From assembly GCA_002440905.1 (NCBI GenBank), contig DJWA01000002.1, forward strand, positions 230,207 through 294,206: a DNA stretch of 64,000 nucleotides. The letters are read 5' to 3'. The DNA comes from Candidatus Roizmanbacteria bacterium UBA6242 (GTDB taxonomy: Bacteria; Patescibacteriota; Microgenomatia; UBA1406; GWC2-37-13). The notes under the pieces are model-generated. The model was not told the DNA's origin. It worked only from the letters and a program-made list of their open reading frames with translations, and made no database searches. The position numbers were made by a program, and so were the translations under genes. This document shows positions 49,053 through 55,688 of the stretch, piece after piece (position 1 is the first letter of the stretch; each line of letters begins with the position of its first letter).

Positions 49053-50427
49053 CTTTGACTACAAGTACGGTTTCTCAATGCCGGAGTCTCACGTATACAA
49101 GGCCAAAAAAGGCTTAGATGAAAACGTCGTTAAAAAGATATCAAAACTCAAAAAAGAGCCCTTGTGGATGACAGAATTTAGGCTTAAAGCATATCGCGCC
49201 TTTAAAAACCGTCCAATGCCAACGTGGGGAGCGGATTTATCAAAAATTGACTTTGACGACATTTTTTACTACATCAGACCAACCGAAGGTCAGAAAAATT
49301 CTTGGGAAGATCTTCCGAAGGAAATTAAAGAAACCTACGACAAGATTGGAGTTCCCGAGGCGGAAAAGAAATTTTTGGCAGGCGTATCGGCACAGTACGA
49401 GTCTGAAGTCGTTTACGAGAGTATTCAAAAAGAGCTCGAAGAATTGGGGGTAATTTTTTGTGACATGGATACAGCTTTAAGAAAGCATCCCGAAATCGTC
49501 AGAAAATATTTTGGAACGATTATACCGCCGATGGACAATAAGTTTGCTTCTTTAAATTCGGCTGCTTGGTCGGGAGGGTCATTTGTTTATGTACCTAAAG
49601 GAGTCAAGGTCAATCTACCGCTTCAGGCATATTTCAGAATCAATGCTCAAAACTTTGGTCAATTTGAAAGAACACTCATTATTGCGGAGGAAGGAAGCTT
49701 TGTCCATTATATAGAAGGGTGTACGGCACCCATTTATACAACATCTTCCATTCACGCGGCAGTAGTTGAAATTGTCGTCAAAAAGGGAGCGAGAGTCAGG
49801 TATACGACGGTCCAGAACTGGAGCCGTAACGTATATAATCTGGTTACCAAAAGGACTAGGGTTGAAGAGGACGGAGTAATGGAGTGGGTCGACTGCAATC
49901 TAGGAAGTGGTGTTACTATGAAATACCCGTCTTGCTACTTGGTTGGTCCTCGTGCCCGAGGCGAGGTCCTTTCGATCGCCTATGCCGGACCAGGACAACA
50001 CCAGGATGCCGGTGCTAAAATGATTCATTTGGCTTCGGATACGACCTCGAGGATTATATCAAAATCAATTTCTCGTGATGGCGGACGGACCTCCTACCGT
50101 GGCCTTGTACAAGTATCTCCAAAAGCAACCAATTCAAAGGTTTACGTTTCCTGCGACGCTTTGCTTATTGACGAGAAATCGAGAAGCGATACTTATCCGG
50201 AAATGAAGATCAAACAGAAACAAGTTGACGTCCAACATGAAGCCACGGTCGAAAAGCTGGGAGAAGAAAAACTGTTTTACCTTTCGTCAAGAGGAATTCC
50301 AAAAGTCGAGGCTGAGGGCTTGCTTGTGAACGGTTTTATTGATCCCATCACTAAAGAAATACCTCTTGAATATTCGATAGAACTTAATCGGCTTATAAAT
50401 TTGGAAATGGCGGGTAGCGTCGGATAA
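49033..50427 (+). CDS. sufB: Fe-S cluster assembly scaffold SufB
   Basis: 464 residues, normal length. Features: VYKAKKGLDENVVKKIS, SAQYESEVVY, WSGGSFVYVPKGVKVNLPLQAYFRIN, EGSFVHYIEGCTAP with the conserved Cys, and ASRGIPKVEAEGL-like SSRGIPKVEAEGLLVNGF near the end. With SufC and SufD it holds the nascent cluster. Confidence 0.95.
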   Translation: MKAQDLNFDYKYGFSMPESHVYKAKKGLDENVVKKISKLKKEPLWMTEFRLKAYRAFKNRPMPTWGADLSKIDFDDIFYYIRPTEGQKNSWEDLPKEIKETYDKIGVPEAEKKFLAGVSAQYESEVVYESIQKELEELGVIFCDMDTALRKHPEIVRKYFGTIIPPMDNKFASLNSAAWSGGSFVYVPKGVKVNLPLQAYFRINAQNFGQFERTLIIAEEGSFVHYIEGCTAPIYTTSSIHAAVVEIVVKKGARVRYTTVQNWSRNVYNLVTKRTRVEEDGVMEWVDCNLGSGVTMKYPSCYLVGPRARGEVLSIAYAGPGQHQDAGAKMIHLASDTTSRIISKSISRDGGRTSYRGLVQVSPKATNSKVYVSCDALLIDEKSRSDTYPEMKIKQKQVDVQHEATVEKLGEEKLFYLSSRGIPKVEAEGLLVNGFIDPITKEIPLEYSIELNRLINLEMAGSVG

Positions 50428-50430
50428 AAT

Positions 50431-50967
50431 ATGAATAAGATAATCAATCTCAATAAGACCGGGGTTTCAAGGCTGTCGTTTGACCGACCAGGCAAATACA
50501 CTGTTTATTTTGAAAATATGACCGGGGACCTCTTTTTTGATATAAAATCGTCCGGAGTTAGACTAAACATCTATGGTTTATATGTCGGAAAAAACAAACA
50601 GGAGTTCAAGATCAGCACCTATCAAAACCACTTACACCCCGACTCGACCTCAAACCTTCTCATAAAAGGCGTGTTTTATGATCAATCCCAGTTTTACTAC
50701 CGTGGACTAATTCGAATTGAGAAGGACGCCCAAAAATCTCACGCCTACCAGAAAAACCAAAACTTAATGATGTCCGAATTCGCTTTTGTCGAATCAAAAC
50801 CGTATCTGGAAATACTGGCAAACGACGTTTTTTGCACCCATGGCTCAACTACTGGTCGTTTAAACCAAGATCAGTTGTTTTATGCCAAGACAAGGGGATT
50901 AGGTGAACATAAGGCCGAAGAAATGTTGGTCGAAGGTTTTATCAATGACATACGGCAAAAAATATGA
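50431..50967 (+). CDS. sufD: SufD-like protein, core only
   Basis: 178 residues; SufD is usually about 400 or more. It keeps the beta-helix core and the C-terminal block: HPDSTSNLLIKGVFYDQSQFYYRGLIRIEKDAQKS-type region (about 70-105), SKPYLEILANDVFCTHGST (about 125) and LFYAKTRGLGEHKAEEMLVEGF. The N-terminal half is replaced by a short segment. It fits between sufB and sufS with overlaps, so it probably still pairs with SufB. Confidence 0.85.
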   Translation: MNKIINLNKTGVSRLSFDRPGKYTVYFENMTGDLFFDIKSSGVRLNIYGLYVGKNKQEFKISTYQNHLHPDSTSNLLIKGVFYDQSQFYYRGLIRIEKDAQKSHAYQKNQNLMMSEFAFVESKPYLEILANDVFCTHGSTTGRLNQDQLFYAKTRGLGEHKAEEMLVEGFINDIRQKI

Positions 50968-52184
50968 TCGACTCAAAGAAAATAAAAAAAGATTTTCCCA
51001 TTTTTGATTCTAACCCTGGATTAGTTTATCTGGACTCAACCGCAACCAGTCTAAAGCCGCATTCGGTCATCAATAAAATAAGCGAGTACTATTCAAAATA
51101 CAGCTCCAATATTTTCCGCGGTGTTTATAGAATTTCTGAAAGAGCGACGGAAGAATTTGAGGAAACAAGAGAGGTAGTAGCCAAATTCATCGGCGCTAAA
51201 AGTCGAGAAGAAATTGTTTTTACACGAAACACTACCGAATCTATAAATTTAGTTGCCTACTCATTAGGCAGACAGGTAATGAGGGAGGGTGATGAGATTT
51301 TGACAACGGTCATGGAGCACCACTCGAACTTTGTTCCATGGCAGGTGCTAACGTCCGAAACAGGAGCAATCTTCAAGATATTGGACATAAACGATGATGG
51401 GTATTTAATTGGGGATCTTGATCGGATAATAACGAATAAAACTAAGATTTTGGCCTTAACCTACGTTTCAAACGTTCTTTCGACCATTAACCCTGTTAAG
51501 GAAATTATTGCCAAAGCCAAAGCGATTAATCCGGAGATAATTACGGTTGTTGATGCCGCCCAGGCGGTCCCTCATATGGAAATAAATGTCCTTGACCTCG
51601 ATTGCGATTTCCTAGTTTTCTCTTCGCATAAGATGCTGGGTCCAACAGGTGTCGGCGTCCTTTGGGGAAAATACGAACTACTCGACCGAATGTTTCCCTT
51701 CATGTACGGCGGCGAGATGATAAGCGAAGTTTATTTGGATCAGACCAAATTCAAAAAACCTCCCCACAAGTTTGAGGCGGGAACACCGGCGATTGCGGAG
51801 GTTATCGCTTTAAAAGAAGCTATTAAATATTTGAATAGAATTGGATTGCAGAATATTAGAGCCCACGAAGAGGATGTTGTCAAATACGCAATAGACCGTC
51901 TTGGTAAGGCCTTTGGCGATAAAATAAGAATTATAGGTCCAAAAGACCTCAATACCCGGGGCGGCATTATTGCGTTTAATTTTGAGGATTATCATGCCCA
52001 TGACGTAGCCTCTATTCTTGACGAAGATAATATTGCCGTAAGGGCTGGGAACCATTGCGCAATGCCTCTCCATAAAAAGCTTGGCATTGCGGCTTCGTTG
52101 AGAGCGAGCTATTACATCTATAATGGTAAAGAAGACGTTGATATATTGGTTTCGGGATTAAAAAAAGTCCAAAAGTTATTATGA
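50964..52184 (+). CDS. sufS: Cysteine desulfurase SufS
   Basis: 406 residues, PLP-dependent, providing sulfur for clusters. Features: YLDSTATSLKP, VFTRNTTESINLVAYSLG, MEHHSNFVPWQ, VDAAQAVPHM, FSSHKMLGPTGVGVLWGK with the PLP lysine, and RAGNHCAMPLHKKLG with the active-site Cys. Overlaps sufD and sufU by four bases each. Confidence 0.95.
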   Translation: MIDSKKIKKDFPIFDSNPGLVYLDSTATSLKPHSVINKISEYYSKYSSNIFRGVYRISERATEEFEETREVVAKFIGAKSREEIVFTRNTTESINLVAYSLGRQVMREGDEILTTVMEHHSNFVPWQVLTSETGAIFKILDINDDGYLIGDLDRIITNKTKILALTYVSNVLSTINPVKEIIAKAKAINPEIITVVDAAQAVPHMEINVLDLDCDFLVFSSHKMLGPTGVGVLWGKYELLDRMFPFMYGGEMISEVYLDQTKFKKPPHKFEAGTPAIAEVIALKEAIKYLNRIGLQNIRAHEEDVVKYAIDRLGKAFGDKIRIIGPKDLNTRGGIIAFNFEDYHAHDVASILDEDNIAVRAGNHCAMPLHKKLGIAASLRASYYIYNGKEDVDILVSGLKKVQKLL

Positions 52185-52534
52185 CAATTTACACTGAAAT
52201 CATTCTTGACCATTTTGAGAATCCGAGAAACCGTGGTTTTATCGTGAACTCCACAAAATCATGCCACGTTTCAAATCCTTTGTGTGGAGATAAAATAAAT
52301 ATGGCAATTAAAGTCGACAAAGAAAAGGTTGCAGATATTAAGTTTGAAGGGGCTGGATGCGCCATATCTACAGCTGCCGCCTCGATGTTGACGGAATATG
52401 TGAAAGGTCGGAAGGTTGCCGATTTGAAAAAGCTAAATCAAAAGTCTATGATTAAGTTATTGGGAATAGAGCTCGGCGTAAATAGAATTAAGTGCGCTTT
52501 ATTGCCACTTGAAGCGTTACATAAATTGATATAA
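52181..52534 (+). CDS. sufU: SufU/IscU-type scaffold or sulfur acceptor (short)
   Basis: 117 residues, shorter than the usual 125-150. Three expected cysteines are present: NPLCGDKINM, GAGCAISTAAASMLTEY and RIKCALLPLEALHKL. In Gram-positive-like SUF systems SufU receives sulfur from SufS using zinc. The insertion typical of SufU between the second and third cysteine is reduced, so IscU is an alternative name. Confidence 0.9.
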   Translation: MTIYTEIILDHFENPRNRGFIVNSTKSCHVSNPLCGDKINMAIKVDKEKVADIKFEGAGCAISTAAASMLTEYVKGRKVADLKKLNQKSMIKLLGIELGVNRIKCALLPLEALHKLI

Positions 52535-52547
52535 TCAAAATTCATTA

Positions 52548-52826
52548 ATGAATAATGGAAATTTGGCCGATCAATCTAAACCGTCGGGACCGATAAAAGT
52601 CAAGAATGGTTATACAGTTTACGTTGATCGTTTACTTTGTATAGGTGCGGCGACTTGTGTGGCAGTATCGCCTAAGGCCTTTGATATGGATCCCGATGCC
52701 AAAGCGGTGGTATTAAAGACAGTTGATGGTGATTCGATTGAAAATATAATCGAGGCTGCTAAATCGTGTCCGACCTCGGCGATTTTTATAACCGATGATA
52801 AAGGCAACAGAGTTTTTCCAAAATGA
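52548..52826 (+). CDS. Small ferredoxin
   Basis: 92 residues. One cluster site: CIGAATC (about 27-33) and CPTSAI near the C-terminus, as in single [4Fe-4S] or [3Fe-4S] ferredoxins. The conserved YVDRLLCIGAATCVAVSPKAF pattern fits. It lies between sufU and the 2-oxoacid oxidoreductase genes, so it may be the electron acceptor of that enzyme. Confidence 0.88.
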   Translation: MNNGNLADQSKPSGPIKVKNGYTVYVDRLLCIGAATCVAVSPKAFDMDPDAKAVVLKTVDGDSIENIIEAAKSCPTSAIFITDDKGNRVFPK

Positions 52827-52971
52827 TTTGTCAAAAGATAAGGCTAATGAGAATAGGGAAAACCTTAGATCGTGTCCCGAGTGTGGAATAATAAGCTTGA
52901 AGGGGATGCCTGGAGGCCGCGATTCTGTATGTTACAATTGCGGTTATAAGGATCCTTGTTGTTACGATTAA
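52795..52971 (+). CDS. Small zinc-ribbon protein, 58 residues
   Basis: ATG at 52795, TAA at 52969; it overlaps the ferredoxin gene by 32 bases. A later TTG start at 52828 is also possible. The second half has CPECG and CYNCG separated by 17 residues, a classic four-Cys zinc ribbon, followed by a DPCCYD end. It lies three bases before the oxidoreductase alpha gene. Probably a real gene that standard length cut-offs would miss. The function is unknown; a metal-binding accessory of the oxidoreductase is one option. Confidence 0.55.
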   Translation: MIKATEFFQNDLSKDKANENRENLRSCPECGIISLKGMPGGRDSVCYNCGYKDPCCYD

Positions 52972-52974
52972 ACT

Positions 52975-54717
52975 ATGAAAAACTTTACCTGGATGATCGG
53001 AGGAGAAGCTGGCTTTGGGATTATGACAACTGGTTTGGCATTTGCCAAAATCGCTACCCGCCTCGGTTACCATACATTTGACTATGTCGAATATCCGTCG
53101 CTTATTAGAGGTGGACATAACGCCTATGAGGTTCATGTTTCGGAAAAGGAGTTGACCTACTTAGCTCCAACGATAGACGTCCTCACCTGTCTCAATAAGG
53201 AAACCTACGAAAAACACAAGTCTCGCCTTACAATCGATAGCTATGTTGTCTATGACGATTCCGAATTTGAATTTGAAGGCGAAGTAAGAAAGATAAGCGT
53301 TCCCTTCAAAAAAATCATGGCAGAGTTCAAGGGTCAAGCGGTTATGAGAAATACGATTGCTATGGGTGCAACTTTGGCCGTAATTGGCACTCCTCTTGAG
53401 GTTTTTATCAAGGTCATAGAAGAACAGTTCTCAAGAAAAGGTGAGGAGGTTGTCAACTTCAATAAGCAGTTTGCCAAGGCCGGATACGATCACGTCATAA
53501 ACAATAACCAAAATCTAACGATAAAGATGACCCAGAGGGAAAATGTAGAAACCAAAATGGTATTGACTGGGAACGATGCCTTCGCGCTTGGTGCCGTCAT
53601 CGCCGACTGTAAGTTCTATTGCGCATACCCCATGACACCATCGTCTACTGTTTTGACGACCTTGGCGGCTTGGGGAAATAAGACCGGAATGGTCGTCCGC
53701 CACGCAGAAGATGAGATATCTGTAGTCAATACCGCAATCGGATCTTCATTCGCTGGCGCCAGATCTGCCGTTGGAACTTCGGGTGGAGGATTTGCCCTGA
53801 TGGTCGAATCTTTATCCTTTTCAGGAGTCACAGAAATACCTTTAGTAGTTTTTCTGGCTCAACGTCCTGGACCGGCCACGGGCATGCCTACATGGACCGA
53901 GCAGGGGGACTTACTGTTTGCCGTCCATTCTGGTCACGGTGAATTTCCAAAAATAGTGCTGGCACCCGGAACCGTTGAAGAGATGGTTGAAATGACAGCT
54001 CATGCTTTCAATTTGGCTGACGTGTACCAGATGCCGGTTGTAATTCTTAGCGACATGTATCTTTCAGAGGGTCATAAATCTATTGCCAAAAATTATATCG
54101 ATAAGCTAATTACCGATTATAAAGTCGATAGGGGAGCTCTATTGGAATCATTGCCAGTTGATCCTCAAGCTCAAGGAAAAGCAAAAAGCTTTCCCAGGTA
54201 TAAAGTAACTGAGGACGGAATTTCCCCAAGACTCATCCCAGGGGTCCCGGGATATTTCTATCAAGCCAATTCGTACGAACATTTAGAGGACGGGCACACG
54301 ACCGAAGAAGCCGCTCCGAGAATCGCTCAGGTGGACAAAAGAGCCAGAAAGTGGTTAACCTATCTAACCAAGGATTTTCAAGCACCAAAAGTTTATGGTG
54401 AGATTGAAACTGCAGAAACCGTTTTCGTATCCTGGGGATCAAATAAAGGCGCCGTCCTTCAAACCCAAAAAAAATTATCTGAAAGCGGACATCAAACAGC
54501 TTTTATCCATTTTACCTACATGTATCCTCTAGATCGGAAAAAGGTTATGGATGTTTTTAAGCATGAAAAACGATATGTTTTGGTCGAAAATAACTCAACC
54601 GGTCAGTTTGGCAAACTGTTGTTGGCAGAGGTAGGCATCGAAATTAAAGAGAAGATTTTAAGATATGATGGAAGAGCCCTGTCCGCTGAGTACATTATAA
54701 GTAAATTGAACAAATAA
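52975..54717 (+). CDS. korA: 2-oxoacid:ferredoxin oxidoreductase, gamma-alpha fused subunit
   Basis: 580 residues. It oxidises a 2-oxoacid to its acyl-CoA and reduces ferredoxin. The N-terminal gamma domain (about 1-180) starts FTWMIGGEAGFGIMTTG and has PSLIRGGHNAYEV. The alpha domain (about 200-580) has CAYPMTPSSTVL, RHAEDEISVVNTAIGSSFAGARSAVGTSGGGF and FLAQRPGPATGMPTWTEQGDLLF. The C-terminal part has ENNSTGQFGKLL. The substrate (pyruvate, 2-oxoglutarate or other) cannot be told. korB follows after two bases. Confidence 0.92.
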   Translation: MKNFTWMIGGEAGFGIMTTGLAFAKIATRLGYHTFDYVEYPSLIRGGHNAYEVHVSEKELTYLAPTIDVLTCLNKETYEKHKSRLTIDSYVVYDDSEFEFEGEVRKISVPFKKIMAEFKGQAVMRNTIAMGATLAVIGTPLEVFIKVIEEQFSRKGEEVVNFNKQFAKAGYDHVINNNQNLTIKMTQRENVETKMVLTGNDAFALGAVIADCKFYCAYPMTPSSTVLTTLAAWGNKTGMVVRHAEDEISVVNTAIGSSFAGARSAVGTSGGGFALMVESLSFSGVTEIPLVVFLAQRPGPATGMPTWTEQGDLLFAVHSGHGEFPKIVLAPGTVEEMVEMTAHAFNLADVYQMPVVILSDMYLSEGHKSIAKNYIDKLITDYKVDRGALLESLPVDPQAQGKAKSFPRYKVTEDGISPRLIPGVPGYFYQANSYEHLEDGHTTEEAAPRIAQVDKRARKWLTYLTKDFQAPKVYGEIETAETVFVSWGSNKGAVLQTQKKLSESGHQTAFIHFTYMYPLDRKKVMDVFKHEKRYVLVENNSTGQFGKLLLAEVGIEIKEKILRYDGRALSAEYIISKLNK

Positions 54718-54719
54718 CT

Positions 54720-55571
54720 ATGGCAACGTTACAAGATTTTTCAGGATACAATCCGACTTGGTGTCCGGGGTGTGGCGATTTTGGTATCGGACTTTCGGTA
54801 AAACAGGCTTTTGTCCAGATGGGGTATGACCCTTCATCACTTGCGGTCGTATTCGGAATCGGCTGTTCTGGAAACATGAACGATTTTCTCAATGCCTACG
54901 CGATTCATTCGCTTCATGGGCGATCGATTCCAAACGCCATTGGTATAAAACTTGCAAACCACAAGCTTCCGGTTGTGGCAATTGTTGGAGATGGTGACTG
55001 TTACGGAGAAGGGGGCAATCACTTACTTCATGCCTGTCGAGGTAACCACGATATTACCGTAATCGTTCACGACAATGGTGTCTACGGTTTGACTACGGGT
55101 CAGGTCGCCCCAACCGCAGAAAAGGGTTTTAAGTCTAAATCGACACCGGCTGGAATTATTGAAACACCAATAAATCCCTTGAGCTTTGCTATAACTTCAG
55201 GAGCCACATTTGTTGCCCAGAGTTTCGCCGGGGACGCAGCTCACTTGAGCATGATGATAAAAGAAGCAATCTCTCATAAAGGCTTCTCGCTTGTGAATGT
55301 TTTACAACCCTGCGTTACTTTCAACAAGGTAAATACCTACCAATATTATTTGAAACACATATATAAATTAGCGGCCGATTACGATCCGTCGGACTTTAAG
55401 TCTTCGGTTTCCAAGAGTCTTGAGATGGGTGAGGAAAAATTTCCGCTAGGCGTGGTCTACAAAACTGAGAGGCCGGTTTACCACGAACAAATTGATGCGC
55501 TTCACAAAGATACATTGATAAAGAATAAACGCTTTACTGATTTTGATAAAATAGTCGGTGGATTTATATAA
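54720..55571 (+). CDS. korB: 2-oxoacid:ferredoxin oxidoreductase, beta subunit
   Basis: 283 residues, TPP-binding. Features: PTWCPGCGDFGIGLSVKQAF, GIGCSGNMNDFLNAYAIHSLHGR, VGDGDCYGEGGNHLLHACRGNHDITVIVHDN (TPP and Mg site), VYGLTTGQVAPT and VLQPCVTFN. Cysteines of the beta-subunit cluster are present. The enzyme is oxygen-sensitive, which suggests an anaerobic life style. Last gene of the Fe-S block. Confidence 0.93.
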   Translation: MATLQDFSGYNPTWCPGCGDFGIGLSVKQAFVQMGYDPSSLAVVFGIGCSGNMNDFLNAYAIHSLHGRSIPNAIGIKLANHKLPVVAIVGDGDCYGEGGNHLLHACRGNHDITVIVHDNGVYGLTTGQVAPTAEKGFKSKSTPAGIIETPINPLSFAITSGATFVAQSFAGDAAHLSMMIKEAISHKGFSLVNVLQPCVTFNKVNTYQYYLKHIYKLAADYDPSDFKSSVSKSLEMGEEKFPLGVVYKTERPVYHEQIDALHKDTLIKNKRFTDFDKIVGGFI

Positions 55572-55607
55572 ATAGTTTGAACAGATATTTCGGTTTGGAA
55601 AGTATTA

Positions 55608-55638
55608 ATAGGCTAATATTACTATAGGTTTAGCCTAT
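55608..55638. repeat. Perfect 9-base inverted repeat between korB and lon
   Basis: ATAGGCTAA (55608-55616) and TTAGCCTAT (55630-55638) around a 13-base loop. No T-run follows on +, so it is not a standard terminator for korB. On the minus strand there are T residues after it only on the far side. It may be a processing or end signal, or an operator. Confidence 0.5.
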
Positions 55639-55649
55639 AAAAAAGGGTC

Positions 55650-55678
55650 TTGACAATTAGCAATTAGTGTGTTAGACT
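55650..55678 (+). promoter_or_regulatory. Promoter of lon
   Basis: A perfect TTGACA (55650-55655) and TAGACT (55673-55678) are 17 bases apart. The ATG is at 55689, so the leader is at most a few bases long. Confidence 0.7.
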
Positions 55679-55683
55679 GCTAA
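55657..55683 (+). promoter_or_regulatory. CIRCE-like HrcA operator over the lon promoter
   Basis: A 27-base element with the spacing of CIRCE (9-9-9). The left arm is TTAGCAATT (first six bases match TTAGCACTC) and the right arm is GACTGCTAA (eight of nine match GAGTGCTAA). It covers the spacer, the -10 and the likely start site, so binding of HrcA would block transcription. HrcA is the classic heat-shock repressor of groESL and dnaK. No hrcA gene is in the window. Confidence 0.6.
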
Positions 55684-55688
55684 AAGAT

